DNA of 64,000 nucleotides from Vibrio bivalvicida (GTDB lineage Bacteria; Pseudomonadota; Gammaproteobacteria; Enterobacterales; Vibrionaceae): contig NZ_LLEI02000043.1 of NCBI RefSeq assembly GCF_001399455.2, forward strand, positions 62,001-126,000, read 5' to 3'. The notes beneath the pieces are model-generated. The model saw nothing but the letters and a program-made list of their open reading frames with translations, made no database searches and was not told the DNA's origin. Position numbers and translations under genes: made by a program. Shown in pieces: positions 33,841 through 42,561 of the stretch (within the stretch, counting starts at the first letter, position 1; each line of letters begins with the position of its first letter).

Positions 33841-34158
33841 ATGACTAATTTGCTTGCGAACTTGCCTGACTCTCTTAATGAAGAGCAATTTGAAGATATC
33901 GTTAAGGGTAAGGATGTACGGATCGAACGAATCCTCTCTCATGGTCAAAGCTCACCGGAGTCTGGTTGGTATGATCAAGATGAGAGCGAGTGGGTGATGG
34001 TTTTGTCTGGGTTTGGTGTGATTGAGTTTGAAGATGGTCGTATCGTTAAGCTTGAGCAGGGCGATCATGCCAATATCCCCGCACACTGCAAACATAAAGT
34101 GAAACAGACCGCTCAAGACGAGATAACGGTCTGGCTAGCGGTTTTCTACAAAGGCTAA
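33841..34158 (+). CDS. Cupin-domain protein
   Basis: 105 residues. Cupin motif 1 is represented by HGQSSPESGWYDQDESEWVM (conserved His replaced partly; Glu present) and motif 2 by LEQGDHANIPAHCKHKVKQT. It is a single small jelly-roll. The neighbourhood after mdtL-yidZ and the strong AAGGAG site suggest co-transcription with yidZ. Small cupins often bind a metal and act as isomerases or dioxygenases; the substrate is unknown. The stop overlaps that of the convergent HD-domain gene by 4 bases. Confidence 0.8.
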   Translation: MTNLLANLPDSLNEEQFEDIVKGKDVRIERILSHGQSSPESGWYDQDESEWVMVLSGFGVIEFEDGRIVKLEQGDHANIPAHCKHKVKQTAQDEITVWLAVFYKG

Positions 34159-34841
34159 ATTTCACTCGCGAGTTGGGCTAAATACGCGCGCATGTACTGA
34201 GTTCTGATTCTTGCCTCTTTTTTAGCGGCGTCAGTGTTCATCATCTGCTCGAGTTTAAACAGCTTGTTGTAGAAGTGATCGACAGTGTAGTTTTTATCAT
34301 CAAACTCTCGAGTTTCACAAAATGGATCGTCTGAATTGTATAAGCTTGCACCAAAGTTAGTACTTACTTGTAGGCAGCGAGCAATCCCTACCGCCCCTAA
34401 GGCATCAAGGCGGTCTGCATCCTGCACAATTTGCGCTTCCAACGTTTGCGGCGTGATATTTGCGCTGTAACTGTGCGCAACAATCGCATGATGGATTGCA
34501 TCTAAGTATTGAGCTGGGTAGCGGATGGAGGTAAGGAATTCGATTGCTTTGTCGGCTGCGACCACAGAGCTTTTACTGCGCTCGGGATGGTTCTTAGCGA
34601 AGGTGAAACAATCATGCAGATAAGCGGCTGGCAGAACCACTTCTAGTTTTGCGTTTTCTTGCTCACATAGGTTGTTCGCTGTTTTGACGACACGAGTTAC
34701 ATGATTGATGTCGTGCGCGGGATCTTGAACCATTTCCTTTTCAATAAACTCAAACATTGCTTGAGTGTACTTTTCAACAGTTTCCACACGAGTTCCTACT
34801 ATAGAGGTTGATTTGCTAGAGCTTAACATAGTGACTGTCAC
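34155..34841 (-). CDS. HD-domain phosphohydrolase, YedJ-like
   Basis: 228 residues. HD motif residues: AHDINHVTRVVKTA, AAYLHDCF (the His-Asp doublet), HHAIVAHSYS and IVQDADRLDALGAVG. The full-length pattern matches E. coli YedJ. HD proteins hydrolyse phosphate esters using a metal site; substrate unknown. The frame opens with GTG at 34841; an ATG at 34829 is an equally plausible start, as neither has a clear ribosome site. Confidence 0.88.
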   Translation of the reverse strand: MTVTMLSSSKSTSIVGTRVETVEKYTQAMFEFIEKEMVQDPAHDINHVTRVVKTANNLCEQENAKLEVVLPAAYLHDCFTFAKNHPERSKSSVVAADKAIEFLTSIRYPAQYLDAIHHAIVAHSYSANITPQTLEAQIVQDADRLDALGAVGIARCLQVSTNFGASLYNSDDPFCETREFDDKNYTVDHFYNKLFKLEQMMNTDAAKKEARIRTQYMRAYLAQLASEI

Positions 34842-35054
34842 TTTCGGCCATTAGTGGGAACGTTTATTTATATGTGGGACGAGCTTTCTTTTCATCTGTC
34901 TCGCATTGGATTTGAGTGAGTGCGGAGAAGCGAGCGTTAGCGGTTTTATATATGAAGCGGAACAGAGATATAGACTAGCCTCTTTAGCTCTGTATCGCTT
35001 TACTCTATAATTGCCGCGCTTTTATTTGGGTTAGCCCTTCATTGTGGAAAGATT

Positions 35055-35789
35055 ATGATTTCAAAGAACCAACTTAAACTACTTCGAGCTCTTGGCCAGA
35101 AGAAGCAGCGCAAAGCGCACGGCCTATTTTTGGTGCAAGGAGAGAAGAATGTACTTGAGTTGGCTAATAGCGCGCTAACGGTAAAGCAAGTCTTTGCAAC
35201 GGCTGAGTTTATTGCTGAGCATCGCCGTGAACTTGGTAGCTTTGAGTGCATTGAGGCGTCATTAGATGAGCTAACTAAGGCGAGCACGCTAGTCAGCAAC
35301 AATGCCGCGATTGCGGTGGTTGAAATTCCAAGTATTGAAACACCAAAAGCACAAGGATTAATGATCGCGTTAGATGGTGTGTCTGATCCGGGCAACCTCG
35401 GAACGATTATCCGTGTCGCTGACTGGTACGGCATTAAACACATTGTCGCAAGTACTGACTGCGCTGATCCATACAATCCAAAAACCATCAGTGCCACAAT
35501 GGGCAGTTTTGGCCGTGTAACTGTAAGCCTGCTGGATCTTCCAAGCTACCTAGAGCAATCAAATTTACCTGTTTATGGCGCATTCCTTGAAGGTGAAAGC
35601 GTGCACAAAACGCAATTTGCCGCACAGGGTATTTTACTGATGGGCAGCGAATCGCATGGTATTCGCGAGCAAGCGGCTAAATGTGTGACCGACAAGATTA
35701 CGATTCCTGCCTTTGGTGGTGCAGAGTCACTTAACGTGGCGATGGCAACTGGTATTATTTTGGATAACTTGCGTCGTCAGCACGGGTAA
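35055..35789 (+). CDS. SpoU/TrmH-family RNA 2'-O-methyltransferase
   Basis: 244 residues. An N-terminal substrate-binding module (GQKKQRKAHGLFLVQGEKNV) precedes the SPOUT domain with motif 1 LDGVSDPGNLGTIIRVADWY, motif 2 LMGSESHGI and motif 3 IPAFGGAESLNVAMATGIIL. This is the layout of RlmB/TrmH-like enzymes that methylate ribose 2'-O in rRNA or tRNA with SAM. The exact site is not predictable by eye. Single gene; GGAAAG ribosome site. Confidence 0.88.
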   Translation: MISKNQLKLLRALGQKKQRKAHGLFLVQGEKNVLELANSALTVKQVFATAEFIAEHRRELGSFECIEASLDELTKASTLVSNNAAIAVVEIPSIETPKAQGLMIALDGVSDPGNLGTIIRVADWYGIKHIVASTDCADPYNPKTISATMGSFGRVTVSLLDLPSYLEQSNLPVYGAFLEGESVHKTQFAAQGILLMGSESHGIREQAAKCVTDKITIPAFGGAESLNVAMATGIILDNLRRQHG

Positions 35790-35972
35790 CAGCAGTAAAT
35801 CCCGATAAGTATCAGTTCATGAGCTAATCGATATACTATTTCAAATAGTTGGTTGCTTTATGAGCGTATTTCGTAACAAACCCAACACGCGAGCCAGATA
35901 ATCAAAACTGCAGATAGACAGGGCGTTGTACATCGTTAATATAGAGGGCAATTTTCGCTCTAATGGTTATCT

Positions 35973-36578
35973 ATGAATAAAGCTTTTGTAATCCGTGCAC
36001 GCGCCGCTTCTACTGACCCTAAAACTTTCGTTGCTGGAGTCGGTGCTGACGCTCATTCCGAAATTCTTGCTCATGTATTGATGAATGCAATTTTCACTGC
36101 TCAGTCTCATCGTGATGATGTTACGGTCTACCTAGTCATTGAAAGTACCTCAGACTTTTCGCGCACTCTATGCTTTGAATCCTCACAGCTTCGCAATATT
36201 GGTGGTTTTCATGAATCGGCATTGATCGCTTTAATTGCAAAAGCGCTAGAACACTCAGTTGGTATGAAAAAAGAAGAAAGGCGGAATGTGAGTGACGGAT
36301 TAAGCGTCGAAACCATCAGTTTTGAAAAGCTGGTTCAGCGCCTAGCAGAAGACTATACGCTCTATTTGCTGGATAAAAAAGGGGCTGATATTCATGACGA
36401 GCCGTTTGATGGTGACGCGTGTTTTATATTAACTGACCATATACCGATGCCGAAGAAGAGTTGGAATAGCCTAAAGCGTTTAGGTACGCGCAAGGTCAGC
36501 CTTGGGCCTCAAATGTTATTTGCGTCTCAATGCATTGTGCTTATACATAATGAGTTTGATCGACGAGGGTATAACTAA
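35973..36578 (+). CDS. TrmY-family (DUF358) pseudouridine N1-methyltransferase-like protein
   Basis: 201 residues. The sequence opens AFVIRARAASTDPKTFVAGV and ends LGPQMLFASQCIVLIHNEFD, a SPOUT fold of the TrmY/Vng group. In archaea TrmY makes N1-methylpseudouridine at tRNA position 54. Bacterial tRNAs usually carry m5U54 from TrmA, so the real substrate in Vibrio is unclear; databases label such proteins 'putative pseudouridine methyltransferase'. Residues including ILTDHIPMP and the C-terminal Cys match the family as I recall it. Single gene, no clear operon partner. Confidence 0.82.
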   Translation: MNKAFVIRARAASTDPKTFVAGVGADAHSEILAHVLMNAIFTAQSHRDDVTVYLVIESTSDFSRTLCFESSQLRNIGGFHESALIALIAKALEHSVGMKKEERRNVSDGLSVETISFEKLVQRLAEDYTLYLLDKKGADIHDEPFDGDACFILTDHIPMPKKSWNSLKRLGTRKVSLGPQMLFASQCIVLIHNEFDRRGYN

Positions 36579-36740
36579 GTTTATTAAGAAGCATTGTTTG
36601 TTAGAAGTAGCGCCTAAAGTTAATATCTTTGGGCGTTTTCGTATGTGATAGAAAGTACTTCTCTGTCAGTTTTTAACTCAACGTTTGAGTTAATTAGATT
36701 GGTTGATGTGATTACCGAGGGAGGTTGAGCTAACTTATTT

Positions 36741-36905
36741 ATGCCCCATTATCATTTAGAGTTGATACTCATCAGCATCTTGCTAATACTGTTTTTCCTT
36801 ATTAATAGTTACCTGAAGTTAGCAAATAGTCATCATGACTACATTCTATTCGTCATTTACCGATTAGTTGATAAACATTTACTCACGGGGAAAGCTAATG
36901 ATTAA
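36741..36905 (+). CDS. Possible small membrane protein, 54 residues
   Basis: ATG at 36741 to TAA at 36905. It begins MPHYHLELILISILLILFFL, a single strong transmembrane helix, then a hydrophilic tail with YRLVDKHLLTGKAND. The stop overlaps the convergent hydrolase gene by 4 bases. A GGAGG lies about 16 bases upstream, too far for an ideal ribosome site. The composition is protein-like, but evidence is thin. Region 36579-36740 holds nothing else I could identify. Confidence 0.4.
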   Translation: MPHYHLELILISILLILFFLINSYLKLANSHHDYILFVIYRLVDKHLLTGKAND

Positions 36906-38440
36906 TGCCCCTGGCAAAGGTTGGTAGGTAGATAACTTGGATAAGGTGCCTCATAACTTGCCGCCACATTATAACGTCCTGATAAATGATGAGTGGTTAA
37001 ATATTCACGTTGCTTCTCACTATAAAAGTGTTGTGTTGCCTCTAACTTAATTCCGTCACCGTCACCTGCGCATATGAAATGCCCATCGTTCATGTCTGGA
37101 TACTCAACAGTGTCTTCTTCTTCCAACCCATACCTATCGGTCATCTTTCTTGACTTCCAAATGCCTTTGACTGTACTTGGCTCGAAGCTTTTCAAATTTC
37201 GCCATTGTATGAACAAGAAAGTCTCTTTCGGGGGGATCGATGGAGTGTCACTCACTACCTCATTTGGGCTTTTACAGGTATCAAATAAAACCGCAGTATT
37301 TTCTTCCACTCTAAATGACAATTTTTCTTCATCTTGTATATGAGAATTCACTTTCTTCTTGGGCCAAGAAGATTCACTCTTTAGGCTTAAGTAAGAGGAG
37401 GGAGAACGTAAGCGATAAATATCATCAATTGCAGCAGTGTCAACAATGTCATAAACGGGGTTTTCATGAAGTGATTCGTAGCTCGCACTAGAATTGAACT
37501 CAATTTTAAACAGAAAATGCTGCATCTCGGGTTTAGTGATAGATGAGAAAGCTTTATCGACAGAGGTTTTGATTTTTTCAATGGATTTCGGGTGAGTGAG
37601 GTAAATCGGAATGAGTCCGTGTCCTGCGATGTCTAAATCACTCGGTGCTATCACTGTGTTGGGTAATGGCACGCTTCCTATCCCTGTAAATTGAAGCCCA
37701 TTAATAACAAGGTCTGAGGTTGACAAAATATAATCACTGTTCGGGCTGAGAGTGGGTGAAGCGGGAGCGATATGAACAACGCGAATGTTATCGGCACCGT
37801 AGCCGCGCTGAGATGTCACATGCTTGTATGATTCATTCACCCATAAGTTTCCTTGCGAATGGGCGATGTATATGAGTTTTTTTCCTTTCCACGTCTGAGA
37901 GTCGTTTATAAGATGATGCTGCATCCTCGTTTGGCTTGTTTCGGGGGCATCAACTAATGATGTCAGTGCCTCGAGAAATTCTCGAATTTTTACGTTTAGA
38001 GTTTGGCTGATTGAGTCCTTAACATATCCCCCGAACCAAGAAAAGGCAGCACTGATTTTTTGGATGATAGAGCTGTTCACTCTGCCATTAATGATGTCCC
38101 AAAACGCTTCCCATCGGTCAAATTGTTTCTGCTCTAGCTCATAAGTTCTTTGGTCAAAGGTTTCAGCGAAATCGGCCAATACGTTAAGGCCGCTTCCGTC
38201 AATGTAAGAATCGTTGTAGAAAAGCTGGTATTCAACAGGCTCCCCGTTGTATTGGCTGATACCTAGAGTGGATTGAATTTTATCTATATTTTCTTCAGCA
38301 TCAGTTCGCGAGGTTGCGACGCCATTAAAGAACCCTATGGTATAGCCTTCGATTTTACATGAGTTTACAGTGGCATTATTTGCATAGGCATTTAGAGGCA
38401 ATAAAACACTTATCATCAATGAGAGGGCTAGCTTATTCAC
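36902..38440 (-). CDS. Exported alpha/beta-hydrolase-like protein
   Basis: About 512 residues from a GTG at 38440 with GGAGG upstream. The ATG at 38458 is possible but lies before the ribosome site. A signal peptide (LALSLMISVLLPLNAYA) directs export. The middle has LIYIAHSQGNLWVNESYKHV, a nucleophile elbow (His-Ser-Gln-Gly-Asn), and LDIAGHGLIPIYL with a candidate catalytic Asp/His. The last 180 residues are beta-rich and unlike known lipases. It overlaps the upstream lipoprotein gene by a few bases and is surely co-expressed. Lipase/esterase activity is inferred from the elbow motif. Confidence 0.72.
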   Translation of the reverse strand: MNKLALSLMISVLLPLNAYANNATVNSCKIEGYTIGFFNGVATSRTDAEENIDKIQSTLGISQYNGEPVEYQLFYNDSYIDGSGLNVLADFAETFDQRTYELEQKQFDRWEAFWDIINGRVNSSIIQKISAAFSWFGGYVKDSISQTLNVKIREFLEALTSLVDAPETSQTRMQHHLINDSQTWKGKKLIYIAHSQGNLWVNESYKHVTSQRGYGADNIRVVHIAPASPTLSPNSDYILSTSDLVINGLQFTGIGSVPLPNTVIAPSDLDIAGHGLIPIYLTHPKSIEKIKTSVDKAFSSITKPEMQHFLFKIEFNSSASYESLHENPVYDIVDTAAIDDIYRLRSPSSYLSLKSESSWPKKKVNSHIQDEEKLSFRVEENTAVLFDTCKSPNEVVSDTPSIPPKETFLFIQWRNLKSFEPSTVKGIWKSRKMTDRYGLEEEDTVEYPDMNDGHFICAGDGDGIKLEATQHFYSEKQREYLTTHHLSGRYNVAASYEAPYPSYLPTNLCQGH

Positions 38441-39032
38441 AGTATTTGGCCTCCGCATTTAGAAGAGTACTTACCGCACCATCTTGTAAATGGTTGTAAG
38501 CAAGGTAAGCCATAGTACGAGCTTTGGTATTGTAGGTGAGTGCTCTAATGGTTCTTCCCGTATTTATTCGGTCATCAACATCTATACCAATAAACTTCTT
38601 ACAAGCGATAATTTTCATATACTTACCACCAATTTCTATAGCTTTATCTATGTTACTATCGGTCTTTTCAGAAAAGTCGTAATAGAGGTTCTCTTGTGCG
38701 TGACGGGCATTTTGTTTTAAAGCCTTGCGAACTGGTTCAGTGACTTCTAACGCATCGATAAATGCCTCAATGTCATCGCGGATACCATCGTTATTTACAT
38801 CAGTACCAGTAAGAGATTCGCTGCGGTCGAGCAGGGGTTCAAATCTGTCGTATAGCAGCCTTAGCTGACCATCAATGGTCTCTTGCGTCTTTAACTCTGC
38901 GATCAACTCTGGGGTTTTCTCGATGTTTGATATAACAATTGGTTGCTCTACATTACTTTCAGTTGACTCATTGGATTCTTTGCAACCTAAAACTAATATC
39001 ACTGATAAAGTGCCAACTAACCAGTTTTTCAT
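38433..39032 (-). CDS. Lipoprotein with calcium-binding DxNxDGxxDD motif
   Basis: 199 residues. The lipobox VLGC places lipidated Cys at residue 17. A Ser/Glu/Asn-rich linker follows. TGTDVNNDGIRDDIEAFIDA is an EF-hand/thrombospondin-3-like calcium loop. The remainder is helical with a Cys pair (IACKKF, AKYCE). I recognise no named family. It precedes the exported hydrolase with overlap, so it may serve as chaperone, foldase or surface partner, by analogy with secreted hydrolase pairs. Confidence 0.7.
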   Translation of the reverse strand: MKNWLVGTLSVILVLGCKESNESTESNVEQPIVISNIEKTPELIAELKTQETIDGQLRLLYDRFEPLLDRSESLTGTDVNNDGIRDDIEAFIDALEVTEPVRKALKQNARHAQENLYYDFSEKTDSNIDKAIEIGGKYMKIIACKKFIGIDVDDRINTGRTIRALTYNTKARTMAYLAYNHLQDGAVSTLLNAEAKYCE

Positions 39033-39427
39033 TTTTGTTTTCCCTAGTATTTTAAATAAACACTAGAGAATACTGATAAACTAATATACTGAATAATAAA
39101 GAATTTGCATGGTGATATAAGAGGTGGTGATAGACGGAATGAATTGCAAGCGAGCATGAACCAGAACAAGAGTTGTAAATACTTATCTAGCAGTATTTTT
39201 CACGTTAATTGTCACAAAGACCAGCCCTATCAATACTGGACATCAGATTTAGTGATTTTCGATACTTTTAGTTATTCAGGAATTTCTAGTATTTGGTTTG
39301 CCGAAACTGATTTTATGTCCAAAAACAAGTTAGAGAAACCCAACTTACTCGCTCCTCATTCTTGAGGATGCCCCCGAAAACAAAGGGTTGGCATAAAATG
39401 CCAACCCTTCAAAATCTTCGCTTCTCG
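39033..39427. other. Intergenic region between lipoprotein and fdxA
   Basis: 395 bases. It contains the promoter side of the minus-strand lipoprotein-hydrolase pair and, at 39383-39409, the fdxA terminator. An 86-codon plus-strand frame (39105-39365) has no ribosome site and no protein-like pattern, so it is not called. Confidence 0.55.
39383..39409 (-). terminator. Terminator of fdxA
   Basis: A 12-bp perfect stem (AAGGGTTGGCAT / ATGCCAACCCTT) with a 3-base loop. On the minus strand it is followed by TTGTTTTC. Confidence 0.8.
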
Positions 39428-39751
39428 CTACTTTTCTAACATGCCTAGTTTATCTGGTACGCCATTCCATTTTTCGGCTTCATCCATGGCTGGCTTTACT
39501 TCGGTTTGCACTGGCCAAAGTTCAGCAAGCTCAGCATTTAGCTCAACATAGATCTTTTGATCTCCAGGCACTTCATCTTCTTGGAAGATCGCGTGCGCAT
39601 CGCATTCATCAACGCACAGACCACAATCAATACATTCGATTGGATTGATGACCATAAAGTTTGGGCCTTCATGAAACGCATCTGCCGGACATACAGCGAC
39701 ACAGTCAGTGTATTTACATTGGATACAGTTATCAGTTACGACAAACGCCAT
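39428..39751 (-). CDS. fdxA: Seven-iron ferredoxin FdxA
   Basis: 107 residues. The motif order C9-x7-C17-x3-C21-P and a downstream [16 protein letters not shown] matches the [3Fe-4S][4Fe-4S] ferredoxins of the Azotobacter FdI type, with the typical C-terminal extension ([24 protein letters not shown]). It is a soluble electron carrier, often linked to redox stress and flavoprotein reductases. Divergent from the FAD oxidoreductase at 39948. A terminator follows the gene on the minus strand. Confidence 0.93.
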   Translation of the reverse strand: MAFVVTDNCIQCKYTDCVAVCPADAFHEGPNFMVINPIECIDCGLCVDECDAHAIFQEDEVPGDQKIYVELNAELAELWPVQTEVKPAMDEAEKWNGVPDKLGMLEK

Positions 39752-39947
39752 GATGAATGCTCTTGAGTTTAGGGTCTACAGACCTAATGAATTTGGAGAA
39801 AGGGGATAATACTCATCCCAAGGCAAAATTCAATATGTTTGATTTAGTATGACAGACAATTCAATTTCTCGTAAAATGCGCGCCATTGTGAGCTGACCGT
39901 TCGTCAAACGGTTTTGGCTAAGACACCTATCTATACGAGACATCAAC

Positions 39948-41564
39948 ATGATACGTTTAAATGAAATTAAACTTCCTCTAGATCATGAGGAAGAGGCGCT
40001 GACTGCTGCCATTACCAAGAAGCTTGGCATCTCTGAAGACCAAGTTATCTCTTACAATGTATTTAGACGTGGCTATGATGCTCGTAAAAAAGCCAACATC
40101 CTACTTATCTACACGCTAGATGTGGTAGCTGAAAACGAAGCTGCGCTTCTAGAGCAGTTCGTTAGCGATCCACACGTAAAAGAAACTCCAGACATGGAGT
40201 ACAAGTTCGTTGCGAAAGCGCCTGAGAATGTGACGGAACGTCCTGTGGTTATCGGCTTTGGCCCATGTGGTCTGTTCGCTGCTCTGATTCTTGCCCAAGC
40301 GGGTTTTAAACCAATCGTTGTTGAGCGTGGTAAAGAGGTTCGTGAGCGTACAAAAGATACCTTCGGTTTTTGGCGTAAGCGCACTCTAAACACGGAATCA
40401 AACGTACAGTTTGGTGAAGGTGGTGCAGGTACGTTCTCTGACGGTAAGCTATACAGCCAGGTAAAAGATCCAAACTTCTACGGTCGTAAGGTCACTACTG
40501 AGTTTGTTGCCGCTGGTGCCCCTGAAGAGATCATGTATGTCAGTAAGCCGCATATCGGTACCTTTAAGTTGGTTACTATGATCGAGAAAATGCGTGCGAA
40601 AATCATCGAACTGGGTGGTGAAATCCGTTTTAGCACTCGCGTCGATGACATCCACATGGATGGTGAGCAAATAACAGGTCTAACCCTGTCTAACGGTGAC
40701 GAGATCAAATCTCGTTATGTCGTTCTAGCAGTGGGTCACAGTGCGCGTGATACGTTCGAAATGCTGCACGAACGCGGCGTTTACATGGAAGCGAAGCCTT
40801 TCTCTGTTGGTTTCCGAATCGAGCATAAGCAGTCGATGATCGACGAAGCACGTTTTGGTAAAAATGCGGGCAATCCAATTCTTGGTGCGGCTGACTACAA
40901 ACTGGTTCACCACTGTAAGAATGGCCGCACTGTGTACAGCTTCTGTATGTGTCCGGGTGGTACTGTCGTAGCGGCTACGTCAGAAGAAGGTCGTGTTGTT
41001 ACCAATGGTATGAGCCAATACTCTCGTTCAGAGCGTAATGCAAACAGTGCAATTGTGGTGGGTATCGACCCAGAGCGTGATTACCCAGGAGACCCACTGG
41101 CTGGTATCCGCTTCCAACGTGAGCTTGAATCTGGTGCGTACGTACTAGGTGGTGAAAACTATGATGCGCCTGCACAGAAGATTGGTGATTTCCTTAAAGG
41201 TCGCGATCCAAGTGAGATAGGTGACGTTCAGCCATCATTTACACCAGGTATCCACTTAACAGATATCTCTAAAGCACTACCAGATTTTGCCATTGAAGCG
41301 ATTCGAGAAGCGATTCCAGCGTTTGATAAGAAGATCAAAGGCTTTGCGTCTGATGACGGCCTATTGACTGGTGTTGAGACACGTACTTCTTCTCCGGTTT
41401 GTATCAAGCGTGGTAAAGACTTCCAGAGCATCAACCTAAAAGGATTTTACCCAGCGGGTGAAGGGGCTGGTTATGCGGGTGGTATCCTTTCTGCAGGTAT
41501 TGACGGTATCAAGGTGGCTGAAGCCTTGTCTAAGGCAATGGTTGCCGACCTAGAAAACGCTTAA
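39948..41564 (+). CDS. NAD(P)/FAD-dependent oxidoreductase (COG2509 type)
   Basis: 538 residues. An N-terminal 80-residue domain precedes the FAD-binding Rossmann start VVIGFGPCGLFAALILAQAG, then VERGKEVRERT, NVQFGEGGAGTFSDGKLYSQ and AVGHSARDTFEMLHERGVYM. A C-terminal GEGAGYAGGILSAGIDGIKV closes the FAD site. This is the widespread uncharacterised 'FAD-dependent dehydrogenase' family. A conserved Cys-containing YSFCMCPGGTVVAATSEEGR is a good candidate active-site or redox element. Location next to fdxA suggests electron exchange with ferredoxin, which is inference. Confidence 0.88.
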   Translation: MIRLNEIKLPLDHEEEALTAAITKKLGISEDQVISYNVFRRGYDARKKANILLIYTLDVVAENEAALLEQFVSDPHVKETPDMEYKFVAKAPENVTERPVVIGFGPCGLFAALILAQAGFKPIVVERGKEVRERTKDTFGFWRKRTLNTESNVQFGEGGAGTFSDGKLYSQVKDPNFYGRKVTTEFVAAGAPEEIMYVSKPHIGTFKLVTMIEKMRAKIIELGGEIRFSTRVDDIHMDGEQITGLTLSNGDEIKSRYVVLAVGHSARDTFEMLHERGVYMEAKPFSVGFRIEHKQSMIDEARFGKNAGNPILGAADYKLVHHCKNGRTVYSFCMCPGGTVVAATSEEGRVVTNGMSQYSRSERNANSAIVVGIDPERDYPGDPLAGIRFQRELESGAYVLGGENYDAPAQKIGDFLKGRDPSEIGDVQPSFTPGIHLTDISKALPDFAIEAIREAIPAFDKKIKGFASDDGLLTGVETRTSSPVCIKRGKDFQSINLKGFYPAGEGAGYAGGILSAGIDGIKVAEALSKAMVADLENA

Positions 41565-41584
41565 GCTAACTAAGCAAATATTTA

Positions 41585-41618
41585 GGCTCTTCTGTTTTAA
41601 GGCAGAAGGGCCTTTTTT
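41585..41618 (+). terminator. Terminator after FAD oxidoreductase gene
   Basis: A 10-bp stem with one T-G pair (GGCTCTTCTG / CAGAAGGGCC), an 8-base loop and six T residues. Confidence 0.82.
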
Positions 41619-41714
41619 ATTTCTTAGTTCCTCAATATGACTGATATGAGTCTACACTGAGTACTATCCGCCTCTCGATTTATACAGCGGATCTGACCCT
41701 GTACAGGAGGCAAA

Positions 41715-42503
41715 ATGGCATCTCAAAATATTCAACATTTCTTCCACCCTGATTCTGGAACCATAAGCTATGTCGTGGCTGATCATGAAACAAAAGAAGC
41801 GATTATCATTGATCCTGTTGCTGACTATGATGTGAAAAGTGATGAAATTAGTTATGAGTCGGCGCAAGAGATTATGGCTCATATCCAGAATAATCAACTT
41901 CATATTGTCGCGATCTTAGAGACGCACATTCATGCTGATCATTTGTCGGGTTCTTTTTATTTGAGCAAAGAACTCCAAGCACCTATTTACGTCTCAGAAG
42001 GGGTTAAAGAGGTCTACGCGCAGTGGAAGGACGAGCTTTGCCTCAGTGAGCTTTATCACTTTGAACATTTCTTATTGGAAAATGAAGAGATGGATTTTGG
42101 CAACTCGCATTTAGAGGTGATTGCTACGCCAGGTCACACTCAATCTGACTTAACGTTTAAGATTGGCGATGCATTGTTTGTTGGGGATTCTTTATTTTTT
42201 AATGGTACGGGGCGAGCAGACTTTCCTGGTGGCAGCGCAGAGAAGATGTTTGAGTCTATACGTAAGCTTTATGAGTTAAAGGACAGTACAGAAGTGTACC
42301 TTTGTCATGATTACCCTGATCAAGAAGAGAACCTACATTTTAGAACCACGATAGGCGAAGAAAAGCATGACAACATCCTAGTTGACGAGAATACCTCGTG
42401 TGATCAATTCGTAGAGAAAAGGGAAGGACGAGATCATCAACTGGCGCCACCAAAGCTCATCAAACCTGCATTAGAGTTTAATTTAACTGCTCATCACACA
42501 TAG
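41715..42503 (+). CDS. MBL-fold hydrolase, persulfide dioxygenase-like
   Basis: 262 residues. The metallo-beta-lactamase motifs are THIHADHLSG, TPGHTQSDLT and VGDSLFFNGTGRADFPGGSA; later HDYP supplies a further His. The GDSLF..GTGRxDF.GG pattern belongs to the ETHE1/Blh persulfide-dioxygenase and glyoxalase II-like group. These oxidise glutathione persulfide to sulfite using one Fe(II). No rhodanese or SQR gene is adjacent. Perfect AGGAGG ribosome site. Confidence 0.85.
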   Translation: MASQNIQHFFHPDSGTISYVVADHETKEAIIIDPVADYDVKSDEISYESAQEIMAHIQNNQLHIVAILETHIHADHLSGSFYLSKELQAPIYVSEGVKEVYAQWKDELCLSELYHFEHFLLENEEMDFGNSHLEVIATPGHTQSDLTFKIGDALFVGDSLFFNGTGRADFPGGSAEKMFESIRKLYELKDSTEVYLCHDYPDQEENLHFRTTIGEEKHDNILVDENTSCDQFVEKREGRDHQLAPPKLIKPALEFNLTAHHT

Positions 42504-42523
42504 ATTGAGAAGTATGGCTAGTC

Positions 42524-42554
42524 AATATGGCACCGTAACCTACGGTGCCATATT
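42524..42554. terminator. Perfect hairpin between convergent MBL and ABC-F genes
   Basis: A 14-bp perfect stem (AATATGGCACCGTA / TACGGTGCCATATT) with a 3-base loop. It is likely a bidirectional terminator, though T-runs are short. Confidence 0.7.
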
Positions 42555-42561
42555 CGTTAAG

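Noticed and set aside
39105..39365. 86-codon plus-strand frame before fdxA
   Set aside because: No ribosome site, irregular composition, no homology recognised.
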